This document shows, piece after piece, positions 22,690-34,918 of a DNA stretch of 64,000 nt (its first letter is position 1; every line of letters starts with the position of its first letter). The stretch comes from Owenia fusiformis (taxonomy: Eukaryota > Annelida > Polychaeta > Sabellida > Oweniidae), in contig CAIIXF020000001.1 of assembly GCA_903813345.2 (NCBI GenBank), positions 33,874,866 through 33,938,865 of the forward strand, written 5' to 3'. Below the pieces are notes generated by a model. The model searched no databases. It saw only the letters and a list, made by a program, of their open reading frames with translations, and had not been told where the DNA came from. A program made the translations under genes and the position numbers.

Positions 22690-23905
22690 CTGAAAGGTTC
22701 AAACTGATTGAATCAGTAGGAGCCGAGAAAAAAATTGTTGATTTTTTTGAAAAATTTGACATTTTTGAGAGGGGTGATTTTGTGTATGACTATAGCTGAT
22801 GCCTATGGTTTCCAGATCTATCCCTCTTTGATGATAAATATGGTTTTGAGGTATAGAACTAAGATGTAAAAAATAATTAAAATGGGTTTTAAGGAAGTTT
22901 AATGTATAAACAAGTTCAAAATTCAAAGAATTGTACAATATCAGGTCTGAATTTACAAATTTTAGTTAAAACCTTGGATGAGCCTTAGATTTTTTTTACA
23001 TCTGTCCCCCTTTGATGATATTTATGGCTTTGTAGTGTGGAACTAAGATGTACAAAATAATTTAGATGTTTTTTTAGAAGGTTTAAGGATTTTAACAAGT
23101 TCAAAATTTGAAGAATTGTACAATATCAGGTCTGAATTTACGAATTTCAGGTAAGACCTTTGGCGAGCCATATATTTTTCACATCTGTCCCTCTTTGATG
23201 ATATTTATGGTTTTGTAGTGTGAAACTAATATGTAAGAAATAACCTAGATGGTGTTGAAGAAGGTTTAAGGAATTTAATGAGTCCAAGATTTGAAGAATT
23301 GTACAATATCAGGTCTGAATTTACGAATTTAAGGTATGACCTTGGATGACCCTTATGTTTTTATATCTGTCCCTCTTTAATGATATTTATGCTTTTATAG
23401 TAACAAACTAAAATGTAAAATATAATTTAGATGAATTTTAAGAATGTTTAAGGACTTTAGGATTTTAACAAGTTCAAAATTTGAAAAATTGTATAATATC
23501 CGGTCTGAATTTACGAATTTCAGGTACGCCTTTGGTGAGCCATATATTGTTTACATTTGTCCCTCTTTGAAGATATGTATGGTATTGTAGTGTGGAACTA
23601 AGATGTAAAAAAAACAATAAAGATGGATTTTAAGAAGGTTTAAGGATTTTCACATGTTTAAAATTTGAAAAATTGTATAATATCCGGTCTGAATTTACGA
23701 ACTCAGGTAAGACCTTTGGTGAGCCATATATTGTTTACATTTGTCCCTCTTTGAAGATGGTTTTGAAATGTAGAACTAAGATGTAAAAAAGATGTAAAAA
23801 ACAATTAAGATGGATTTTAAGAAGGTTTAAGGATTTTCACATGTTCAAAATCTTGGCGCATTGTACAATATTAATTCGGCAATTAACACTACATTTCAAG
23901 TATAA
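22690..23905 (+). repeat. Tandem array of about 185-bp units
   Basis: Six diverged units, each containing GTCCCTCTTTGATGATAT, AACTAAGATGTAAAA, and TTGTACAATATCAGGTCTGA. The same family occurs on the opposite strand at about 29060-29830. Confidence 0.85.
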
Positions 23906-24145
23906 CCTTGGTTGGCTCTAAACATTTACAAAAAATTGTTGACATGGGGTCCCAATTTATAATTTTTCATGGGTTCTTCACTTGAAAGAAAACATTTTTT
24001 AAATAAAAACCACTGTATTTATGCCCAGAAAGTACTCATGGTGAAATATATGACCGTCTAAAATCACTTGCCATACTGCACATGGACCTTTTTGAATATT
24101 TCTGGCTTATGTCATTCCTTTTCATGTCTATTTGCTAATAATCCC

Positions 24146-24394
24146 CAAAGTGCACCCTTTATTTCAGGAAAACTAAAGATTTCTACAATAATGTATTATT
24201 AATTCCTGTGATCCCTCTCCCAATAAAATAACAAAACAAGGCGTGTGCGGTTGGTTAGATGGCAGAAGCTTGTCTGTTAGACTGGTCATCGCCGGGAGGG
24301 GTGTGAGTGTGGACACCGCGATTCCCGGGGTTACGATGGTCAGTCTAAGACGCTGCGTTTTTACAAAACCCATTTACGCAACTCGACAGCCCCC
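24146..24394 (+). repeat. 249-bp repeat A (first copy), possibly SINE-like
   Basis: Identical by eye to 24932-25180. It contains TGGTTAGATGGCAGAAGC, similar to an RNA polymerase III A box, and a weaker B-box-like CGCGATTCCCGG about 65 bp later, then TTTTT. The spacing is long for a tRNA, so a SINE origin is only a suggestion. Confidence 0.6.
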
Positions 24395-24404
24395 GCCACC
24401 GATA

Positions 24405-24605
24405 TTATTAAATGCACCAGTGTTTCAGGCAGGCATGTGAAATTTGTAACATGCACCAGTGTTTCAGGCAGGCATGGTAAGTTTGTAACATGCCCCGGTG
24501 TTTCTGGCAGACATGTGAAGTTTGTAACATGCACGTCGAGTGTTTCAGGCAGGCATGCGAAGTTTTGTAACATGCACCAGTGTTTCAGGCAGGCATGTGG
24601 AGACA
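24405..24605 (+). repeat. CAGTGTTTCAGGCAGGCATG minisatellite
   Basis: About five copies of a 37-43 bp unit joining GTGTTTCAGGCAGGCATG to TTTGTAACATGCACC. It lies only in the first A-B unit (24146-24934). Confidence 0.9.
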
Positions 24606-24734
24606 ACAAGAAGGCACCTTTTTGGGACAGGCCTATATTGACATGAATTCGTGCGCCCTTTCAAGGCAAGCATGAATTATATGATCTGAAATAAAAAAAA
24701 AAAGAAATAAGGGGTGATGGTGGGTGGGGAAAAG

Positions 24735-24934
24735 GTTGTAATACAGTAAAAAACGTATGAATGATGGTATTGTAAGAATAATGAAAACGAGTATGTTGAC
24801 TGTTGACTGACTGAATACAAGATGCTCGAATGTATAGTTACTGAAGTGTGTGGAGCGAGAAGAGATACGCAAGAGGCGTAACGTATTGGTCGAGTGATCA
24901 ATTCCATTAACCTGGTTTTAATTCAAAAACACAA
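24735..24934 (+). repeat. 200-bp repeat B (first copy)
   Basis: Practically identical to 28514-28712, starting GTTGTAATACAGTAAAAAAC and ending TTTAATTCAAAAACACA. It directly abuts repeat A' at 24932. Confidence 0.85.
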
Positions 24935-25180
24935 AGTGCACCCTTTATTTCAGGAAAACTAAAGATTTCTACAATAATGTATTATTAATTCCTGTGATCC
25001 CTCTCCCAATAAAATAACAAAACAAGGCGTGTGCGGTTGGTTAGATGGCAGAAGCTTGTCTGTTAGACTGGTCATCGCCGGGAGGGGTGTGAGTGTGGAC
25101 ACCGCGATTCCCGGGGTTACGATGGTCAGTCTAAGACGCTGCGTTTTTACAAAACCCATTTACGCAACTCGACAGCCCCC
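24932..25180 (+). repeat. 249-bp repeat A' (second copy)
   Basis: Second copy of 24146-24394, offset by 786 bp. It starts the longer A'-Y-B' unit that runs to 28712. Confidence 0.85.
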
Positions 25181-28100
25181 AAAACCGCCAAACCGCACAC
25201 ATGAGCCCCTAGTCCTTAAGATAAGGTTATGACGTCTAAGCAACAGGTGTCGGTACGGACCCTAAATATGGAAAACAAAGTTGTTACCACAAAGTGAAGT
25301 ATCCTCTAGGCGAAATCTAAAATATCGAGGACCGTATAGTAAATAAGATAAGAGGGATTGTAAAAATGCATAGGGGTTAAATAAAGGTACAATGACACAA
25401 AGTAATTTAAAATTGCCGATATGATATCAAACAAAATTACAGCGAAGAGGAATGCACATGTAACATGTATGAACGCACATGAAAGAAGAATTCAATTGAC
25501 ACGCAAAGTTCACATTCATTCAGGCTTCGTGACTGCTGGGCAGTTAGATAAGCAATTTGTCGTCCTATACCCTGTGAATGTGTGATATTTTCTAAAATCA
25601 AACGTGTTCATTCAATTGCAAAATGCACTGGCAAATGATCAAACTTGAAATTAGCTTCGTGTGTGAGCCTTGGTAGCCTCTCCTGTGTGGGAAAAAACCT
25701 GCGGAAAATCAGGAATTGATTGCGATAGGCTCGAAATGACTGTTGATCCCATGATAAAATCTTAATATGCAAAAGAAAAACGCAAAACATGCATGTATCA
25801 TAAGATATAAATGGTTTTACAGCAAAGCTTACGCCTAAGATAAATAACACAGTGTACGTATAGAAGTCGCATATATCGCGAGAAACAGCAGGTCATGACC
25901 ATGAATATTTCTAGAAAGGAACTTACTGAAGACTATGAATAATCATGATGTATCATCAAGTGCTGAACCTACGAATGCACGCCCAAAGACAGGGCATTGA
26001 CAACGTGCGACCCGCTCATGGGTTGATGCGTGATGGTTAGATAGTAAATGGTGAAGCAAGTTTCGGGTCGCATTTACATAAAGATATCCATGCTATGCTG
26101 TTCTAAAATGACAATGTTGAGCCTTAAAGAAAATATAATCAGATTTCCTCTGATGCTTAAAATATCGAAATGTTGATAATCTGTAATTAAGAACCAATAT
26201 GCATGCATCCTTGGTATTCGAAAATTGGACATTGATTTGTGGAATTTCAAGATTCAGGGGGACGCTTCTGGACTCTGAAAAGGGAAATTAATAAGAAAGA
26301 GAAATGCCATGATCAAAACACAGTGAGATGTCTCTCGCCATTCACTTTGCTACTCTGCTCAATGCGTGAAGGCATGTGCATGTGACTTAGCTGAAATAAC
26401 GAGCATAATATTAAGGCAGAATCAGATTTATGGGGGTGACAAAATTACAATCAACTTGTTCAATTGAACAGCCAGCCAATCTATTCCTTACAATCCCAAA
26501 TACAATATCCCAAAAGATCCACTACACATCATAAATCGGTAAAGTCATAATGGGTTCAAAGTTCGAAAATAGGTGCAAAATGTTTAAATTCTTCAAAATG
26601 ATAAAAATAGTAACCAGAAAATTACATTATCGTACAAATGGTTAGTTTTCTTAAAATGAAATATACACTTTGGTGATTGTTAGAAAATAGACATGAAAAG
26701 GATTGACATAAGCCAGGAATATTCTAAAATATTTCTTGCTTGGCTGTTCGCTAGATCTGATTCTCTCTTTAAATTGCATGAATAAACAAATATGGGTGTC
26801 GTTCGGTGTTGATTGCATTGTCAGTATAAACGTACAGTTTCAGTGTGCAACGAAAACATGCTGAATTATGTTATCATCCTTAAGGCAGCTTAATGATGTA
26901 GGTAGCAGAACAGAAGTTATCAAAACAAAAATTAGGGAAGAAATGAATGTACGTTAAACCATGGGCTCTAGAGCCCATGGTTAAACGAAATGGCAAACAG
27001 AGCATGCGGCTGTGAAAACGACAATGCATCTAATACTAAAATAATTCGCAATGCTTGAGCCATTTAAACCCCATTTAAAACGCCAAATTTGTCAATACAG
27101 TAGTATGTTGCGTGGAGAATAGAAATAGGTAAATACCATTTGGACAAAGTTTAAACAATTTGAATTATCCATGCATTAAGAGGTAACCTAAACATGCGTG
27201 GTAAAAGTCTAAAGGTGATGACAACCACTTAAAGGTTCATTAGAAGCTATTTTAGATATCACATTGTTCATGCTATTAGGCTTTAAAGACCAGAATTCCA
27301 TGCTACAACAAACGCATCGGAACACTAGGTCCTACGATGACGTCAGTCTACTGACGCCTATATGATATGAATAGAAAAACTGAAATTCTGGTATTCAAAA
27401 TGAAATCATGTCCAAAGTCAGTGACGTATTGTTACAGAGAGTAGAATGCTGGAATCAATGGTATTGTTGTTCAATGTGACAATGTCACGACAATTCGTCA
27501 AACAGGTGGGGTATAGTTCATCACATAGAAACTGAGAAGCTAGCCATGCCATGTCGCAAGGGTTCTTTCTTCTGTTATTCCCTCACCATCTGATAATATG
27601 GTGTAGTTTCTTGATTGTTGTCTTCTTGCTTGTGTATCTACATAGTTTAATCCGCCTTCGCGTAATCAAAACCATTCTTCGATATAGTTGTGTCTGGGTT
27701 AATCATACGAAAACATCCTTATAGTTATATAAAGAGGGGGGAGAATTTCTCTGATTCTCTATTCAGCTCCTGCGTTCGAGTATTGAAGCGATCAGTTCGG
27801 GCTGTGGGTGGAATCACGCTGGGTACTGGTCGGTTCTGGCTTTGAGTATCGAGACGATCGGTTCAGACAGTACGTCTGGCCAAGTTGTAGGTCTTTTGGT
27901 ACTCATAGATAAATGCTTATTGATCGTTCCTTATAGCTGAAACCGATTCGAAACCCAGGAATCGTACGCCAAGTTTTGATTTGCGAACCTGAGGGTTTTG
28001 TAAATCGAGCTGACACATTTGTCCATGGAGAACGACACGTGAGAATGGCTGATCGAGTGATGTGACTATTTATTTTCGGGCCAAGATCGCTCGGTAGATA

Positions 28101-28513
28101 CTTTCTCCATACTATTATTTATCCTAGACTATATAAATCCCGCCTTCACTCGAATGTTATATAATGACGAACTGATGAAATGATCATCGAAAGTTTATCG
28201 CAAATGCCATCTGGTTCTGAAGCACATTGTGCACATAATTACAAGGAGATATCCAAGATGTGAAAATATGTTCTATCTATCAGCCCAGTGCATCTGATGG
28301 GGCTGTTAATTAACTCTTTTTATACAACGTCTGTTCATCTCTTGAACATTTAAGTGTCCTTATTCACTAACGTGATTCTGTATCTCCAGTGGATTCAGAG
28401 ACTCGTTCTAGGCAGTTTCTTCTTTTTTTTTTATGGTAAACCAAACTATTTCTGTTGCAACGTTGTTCGGCAAATGATGCTGATATCTGAAGACCATTGT
28501 CGTTCAAGAAAAA
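25181..28513. other. Interior Y of the long A'-Y-B' unit; no gene recognised
   Basis: About 3.3 kb without convincing coding. It holds a 36-bp palindrome (26952-26987), an inverted relative of 24000-24180 (about 26600-26770), and a TATATAAAG box near 27728 followed by a G/C-richer stretch to 27900 that could be a promoter or a retroelement end. No reverse transcriptase or transposase motif was found. Confidence 0.4.
26952..26987. repeat. 36-bp palindrome without spacer
   Basis: A perfect 24-bp core, ACCATGGGCTCT followed by its complement (26958-26981), is extended to 36 bp with a single mismatched pair. It would extrude as a cruciform. Confidence 0.9.
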
Positions 28514-28712
28514 GTTGTAATACAGTAAAAAACGTATGAATGATGGTATTGTAAGAATAATGAAAACGAGTATGTTGACTGTTGACTGACTGAATACAAG
28601 ATGCTCGAATGTATAGTTACTGAAGTGTGTGGAGCGAGAAGAGATACGCAAGAGGCGTAACGTATTGGTCGAGTGATCAATTCCATTAACCTGGTTTTAA
28701 TTCAAAAACACA
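28514..28712 (+). repeat. 200-bp repeat B' (second copy)
   Basis: Second copy of 24735-24934. Identity stops after AAAAACACA, at the same base where repeat A' begins in the first copy. Confidence 0.85.
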
Positions 28713-28815
28713 ATATTTTTCCATAAGAATGGTTACCATTCTTATTATTTTGGGAGAATTAAACATTTTTCACCCATTTTTGCTTTTTGAATCCATTATT
28801 ACTTCATCAATTTTT

Positions 28816-29061
28816 AACACATCGTGAATCTTTTTGGAGATATTGTATTTGAGATTGTAAGGAATAGATTGGTACATGAATTGTACATGTTGCTTGTAAT
28901 TTTGTCACACCCATAGATCTGATTCTGCCTTTAAACTTAACACATCGTGAATCTTTTTGGAGATATTGTATTTGAGATTGTAAGGAATAGATTGGTACAT
29001 GAACTGTACATGTTGCTTGTAATTTTGTCACACCCATAGATCTGATTCTGCCTTTAAACTT
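28816..29061 (-). repeat. Tandem duplication of a 123-bp unit
   Basis: Two almost identical copies (28816-28938, 28939-29061), beginning AACACATCGTGAATC and ending CTGCCTTTAAACTT. Diverged relatives occur at 26440-26560 and 60005-60290. Confidence 0.9.
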
Positions 29062-29830
29062 CCTTAAAACCCATTTGAATTAGGTTTTACATCTAAAATT
29101 CTAAGTTCCATACTACTAAACCATATATATCATCATGGAGAGATACATACCTGAAATTCGTTAATGTCAGAAGATATGATATTGTACAATTTGTCAAGTT
29201 TTGAACAGGTTTAAAACCTTAAACCTCCTTAAAACCCATCTAAATTATGTTTTACATCTTAGTTTCATACTACAAAACCATATATGTTATCATAGAGAGA
29301 TATATGTAAAAAAAGAATAAGGGCCATTCACAGTTATACCTAAAAATTAATAAGTTCAAGACCTGTTATTATACAATTCTTCAATTTTTTATATTGTTTA
29401 AACCTTAAGCTTCTTTAAAACCTGTCTAAATTTTGTTTAACATCTTAGTTCAACACTGCTAAAGCATATATGTTATCAAAAAGGGATAGATGTAAAAAAC
29501 ATAAGGCTCACATAAATACCCAATATTCATTAATATCAGCTCTGATATTGTACAATTTGTCAAAATTTGAACTTGTTTAAAACCTTAAACTTCTTTCAAA
29601 CCTGTCTAAATTTTGTTTTACATCTTAGTTCAACACTACTATAGCATATATGACATCAAAAAGGGATAGATGTAAAAAACATAATACCTAAAATTCATTA
29701 ATATCAGCTCTGATATTGTACAATTTGTGAAAATTTGAACTTATTTAAAACCTTAAACTTCTTTAAAACCCATCTTGATTATGTTTTATATATTAGCTCC
29801 ACACTACTAAATCATATATACAGTATATGC
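29062..29830 (-). repeat. Tandem array of about 185-bp units, opposite orientation to 22690-23905
   Basis: Four or five diverged units with CTTAAACTTCTTTAAAACC, TTTACATCTTAGTT and TATTGTACAATTTGTCAA blocks. These are the reverse complement of the motifs in the first array. Together they form the outer arms of a roughly 7-kb imperfect palindrome. Confidence 0.75.
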
Positions 29831-30439
29831 CCTGCCGCTCAAGAGCAATGAATTGTGATTTTTCAGTTGAAACAGCGAAACAAACACATTATCATTATTT
29901 TGTTTAACATTTAACAAATAATTTTCTGTTAAACGAAGTAATTTTTCAAAACATCACTAAATATGAAAAAGTTGTAAATAAAGTGGATCCTTGTGTGAGC
30001 CCCATTATTATTTACTTTGCCAAAAAAAAATGAATATAATGGTAAGTGTAATATATAGAAAACATTGAAGAGGTAAAATAGGAATATAATTAATAACAAC
30101 CGTGATTTTTGCATTAAAATGGCATTTTAAGGTTAGAAATGTATAATTCTTCAATATTATTGTTTTTAATAAAAATGACCACACCCAAAAGGACTATCAT
30201 ACATATCAATATCAAATTTGCCTCCTATTTCATATACTCGCTGCTATTATTTGAAAAAAAAGATTTTTGTCAAACTCATCTTTTTGCCGGTTGCACCTTG
30301 GGGCAAGCCGTTTAGCCCTTTCGTGTCACTTTTATGAGTGCAGACAAGTAAAAATGAATAGTCAATGAACCAATCTATAATGACTATGGGTCAAATCATA
30401 GTAACCTACCTCAACATCAGTTAATGGGATTTTTGGCGC
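29831..30439. other. No gene recognised
   Basis: AT-rich DNA without clear repeats or exon-like ORFs. Confidence 0.4.
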
Positions 30440-31270
30440 ACACTAATCATTACATACATGTTCACCTGTTGAGGACTTTACCATTTACTTATTATGGAGG
30501 GGTTTAACAGGGAGGGGTCAACAAAACTATTAGATTTTGATAGTTTTGAAGTTTACAACAGATTATCTAGTCATTAATCAGCTTTTGGAAAGTTTACTAG
30601 TATAACATATTGATTTTATCTCGATGTACATTAGATGTTCAAGAGACCAATAAACTTGTTTATTAATTATTGAGGGGTTTAACAGGGGTTCACAAAAAAT
30701 ATAAAAAATATTAGATTTTGATATTTTGAAGTTTTTTTGGAAAGGTTATTAATATTAGTATGCCATATTGATTTTATCTGTTTAATTGGAACTAAGATCG
30801 TCTGTTTGACTATATTTTGCATTCAAAATGATAAAAAATAATGGTTCCATTTAGTTCACTTTCTTTTAACATCATCTTGTTTTTCGTTGATCTACCAATT
30901 GTTAATGATATGTTTAAATGATAAAACATATATTCCTACATACGTTTTCACCCGTTGAGGACCTGTCAACATTACCGTTTACTTATCATTGAGGGGTTTA
31001 ACAGAGGTCCATAATAATGAGAAATTAGATATTGACACTTTTGAAGTTAACAACGAATTTTCCACTTATGAATCGGCTTTTGGAAAGGTCATTAGCATGA
31101 TATATTGATTTTATCTGTTTAATTGAAAATATGTCTGACTATATTTTGCATTCAACATGATTAAAAATAATGGTCCATTTAGTTCACTTTCTTTGAACAC
31201 AATCTTGTTTTCGTTGATCTGCAAATTGTTTCTGCCTATATTCCTACATACGTTTTTACCTATTGAACAC
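30440..31270 (+). repeat. Three imperfect direct repeats, 300-490 bp
   Basis: Blocks with ACATACGTTTTCACC, TTGAGGGGTTTAACAG, GAATCGGCTTTTGGAAAGG and TATATTGATTTTATCTG recur at about 30460, 30665, 30945 and partly 31245. Spacings vary because units carry deletions. Confidence 0.7.
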
Positions 31271-31999
31271 TGAAACTGAGCACTGTTTACATTTTAAAAT
31301 CTTGGAAAAAGCATTTGATCGCATATAATATTGCATTTAAATCATAATCTAAGATGAGTTTGGAATTAATCCCCCCCCTATTATAAAAATGGATTTTAAC
31401 ATCAATAAAACATATGATATGAAGTGGGGTGAAAGGATATATGATTTTTGCGATACAGGCTCTACAAGCAAATAACTTTAGTAATAGAAAAGCGTTTACC
31501 CTGATTATTTTATTTAGTAGAAAATAGGCTGTCCCATGAGGCAATGCTAGAACCCAAACTTTCTATTGAAATTAATTAATACCGTCTCGCCCCATATTTT
31601 TTCTTGAATAGGTATTCTGTCATATCCAGCTCCTGATCATCCAGTATTTGTTTAATATTGCCCGCAGAAATGACGTTATTAGAATTTTTGTTCAGGTCGA
31701 TATAGTAACATAAATGCCACCTAAACTAGCACTAATACCCCTAAAACATTCCCCGCAAGGTGGTAATAATAGTAACTGATCCGAGAACTGTCCACAAAAA
31801 TTTTAATCTTTTTGAATTAATCTTGAATTAAATCTTCAATAAATGAAAATCTGAACCACTTAAAGATATTCAAAAAATTCAGTGTGCCATGTTTATAGTA
31901 TTCACATACCAGAGATGATCAAAATCGCTCCACAACTTTTCGAGTTCTAGTAAAATACGTTAAAATGGCGGTTATGTTTAAAATAGCGGCCTTCTACCA
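31271..31999. other. No gene recognised
   Basis: AT-rich DNA. No supported gene or repeat. Confidence 0.35.
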
Positions 32000-32480
32000 A
32001 AAATGTCATTAGACAGTGTGACATGCTTATAGTATTCACATAGCAAATATGAACGAAATCACTCCACTACTTTTCAAGTTACAGCAAAAATCGTAAAATA
32101 ACGAGTAAAGGCCACCATTTTTCAAGATGGCTGCCATGTGCTTCTTTAATATCTACATTTCTAGCTTTATTAATGTCCTATATAAATTTTTTTCATTTAA
32201 AAGATATTGCTATTACATTTTTACATATTGCACCTAAATTACTGTAAAATCAGCTTTCGAGCAGAACTTCTACCCCCATAGGGTATATGTGTACAAAATA
32301 TGAACAAAATCGGGCCAACGGTATTTGAGTTATTACCTGAACGGATGTACGGACGGACGTCATTTGTTATTGCTGCATTAGTTTCTTCATTCATTGTCTT
32401 CGGACGGACGGACGGACAGACGGACGGACGGAGGCCCGTTCCATATATCCCTCCGAACTTCGTTCAATGGGATAACTATT
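32000..32480 (-). mobile_element. Dispersed repeat with GGAC array and GAACGAAGTTCG-type end
   Basis: It contains AAGATGGCTGCCATG, a CGGACGGACGG array at about 32399-32432, and ends with CCGAACTTCGTTCAATGGGA near 32470. It is the reverse-oriented counterpart of 9997-10640. Confidence 0.6.
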
Positions 32481-34915
32481 AATTAATTTAAATTGTTAGG
32501 GCATAATACTAAGCTTATAAAGTAAAAATTTGATTAGTTACACCAATCATTGTGATTTTAGAGCCTATTGTTATCTCATTTTACAGTCAACGTATTTATA
32601 AAAGTCTACACTTATTTAATGCCTGTTTATAATGATACCGACATTACTGTAATATTGAAATCATATAAGTAATAAAGATCCCCAAGTGGAGGTCAATGTC
32701 CAATCCCCCCATTTGTGACATTGCGTTATACGAATTAGGTTGAAGACATCAGGATGAAACCTGTTTTCATAATTTATACACCTCAATGATGTAATTTAAT
32801 CGTAACAATGTACCAGCTTTTCATCTAAGAACTATCCGGAAAATATTTAATATTTGTAAAATAGACCCCTGCTGAAATCGTTCATAAATGAAGTTCTGTA
32901 ACTTTGTATGGTGCTCAAAAATTCATAAATGGTCAATGCTATAATCCTAATTAAAAAAAGCAAATTAAAAACATTAGGCTGTAACAATAAGCTTTAAAAA
33001 ATTATCTAGTGTTTGATGAGTTATACATGTACCTCCCACTGTGAACATGGATTCCATTTTGATCTAATTTTTCAGTTGAAATTTTACATTATGCTCTTGA
33101 TATGTAATAATTCATGCTTTTTGTACGTATTTATTATCTATTCTCAAGAAATCTTTGAAAATGATTATTTCTTTAAAAAATGGACCCCTGCTTAAATCTC
33201 AGATAAATAATAAACGGTAATGTTGTGTGATCCTCAACAAGCAATACCATATTCAGTGATATTAAATCTATCAATATAATCTATAAAAATGATTGGAACT
33301 TGAACAGGAGGTAATTTTCAAATATTTGTCAATTCCTTTATCACTAATTATATGTTACGTACATATTCATTGATGCGTGCTATTAATGTTCGAGCTTGTT
33401 CGGTCAACCTGTCCTTGAATGTAATAAATACTGTATAATCATTGTAAACATAAAAAGTATTATAGTCTTTAGTGTCCTAAACATTGTACCCCTAATAAAA
33501 CATTCTAGATTCTATGAGCATGTATTTTTGAAGTTATTAATTATATCAATCATACGAGTGAACGAAATAAACGTATCAAACAAAAAGGATCCATCGTTGA
33601 CACACACATTCCGTGAACTCTATATGATACTCAAATTAATCAATTTGATGCTTCAAGGTTGACATATAGAGATTTTGTTGGGACCGCCCTCAGTGATGTT
33701 TCAATACTATATTATCAAAACGATGTTCAATCAACAAAGACCATATCAATAAGTTCCTTTTCTGGAATATATTGATGGCAATTTCATTCCCAATTTGTAT
33801 ATTACCTTGAAGTAAATTATGTCTGAAATCTGACAAAAAGTGCGAGGCGTATTTTTCATACGCTCTCTACATCTTTCACATTTACACAAAGAGTACACTA
33901 AACCAGAAAAGAGCGTAGTGAACGTTGTGGATATTTTTATATGTATAAAAATTGGAAAATAAAGTTACCGACTTATTTTGTATTTTTAAAAAGTAAGTCA
34001 CTGGATTTTCTCGTTTTCATACATTTTATAAACGAAATATTGTCCACACTCTTTTCTCGCTACAATAGTGCAGTCTTTATGCAAAACTGAAAGTTGTAGA
34101 CAACATGGGAAAGAGGTCCATAATTCAAAGTAATGTGTGGCTTCGTTAAAATTAGACTGTATAAAAATTCCCAAAGAACACATCTACCTTAAAGTTGCTT
34201 GGGAGATTAAGAACGTGTTTCCGTGACTAACTTGGGGTCTGTTTTGAGAGAAAGTCCCTGAAATGAGAAATTCACAAAAATCGAGAGGATCACATTCTGC
34301 TCAATTTTGTTCATGACATTGCTAATGCGCATAAACATTACTAAGTACACCATGCTACACCGTTGTGTTACAATGTAGGTACATACAATTAATGTAGTTA
34401 CGTGTATAATACATAATACAACTTAATATCTTTAACGAGACTCTTCCATACTTTTTTTAAAAAACTTTTCAAAAGCAGTACTAGTTTTAATATGTATTCA
34501 GTCATAAATCACGTCAACACAGCTAAAGTGCAATATTTTGACAGACGTTGTCACCCATTAATGCCAAGACATGTCATGAGCACGTACAATCAAAATATTT
34601 GTGCGTCAATCAAGCCGTGAAAATAAGCAATCAATATCAAAATATAAGAAAGCCCAAGATACATTGTATTTGTAAAAAAGGGAACGTTACATAATGCCTG
34701 GTTCATATTTGCTGCGATTCATCGGTCGGCCCTCGGCCAATTGAGTATTTTGTTTCAAACAAATGTATTTTATTGCGTTTGAGTCACGTAGTACGAATTA
34801 GCAAGAACATGATTTCTATTTGATCGTTTAACGTTATGAAAATAGAACGGTAATTGTAAATGCAGTATTACTGAGTGAACGGATTATGTATTAGTGAATA
34901 AGATCACTTCGGCTC
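32481..34915. other. AT-rich DNA, no gene recognised
   Basis: Short ORFs only, none resembling a known family. A weak duplicate block occurs around 'ATGGACCCCTGCTTAAATC' (about 32865 and 33180). Confidence 0.4.
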
Positions 34916-34918
34916 TAA

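Noticed and set aside
24243-25232. Two near-identical ORFs of 65-67 codons (24243 and 25029)
   Set aside because: They are simply the two copies of repeat A; the shared frame follows from duplication, not coding constraint.
27720-27900. TATA box followed by G/C-richer DNA, considered as an LTR promoter
   Set aside because: No matching second LTR, primer-binding site or retroviral coding was found.
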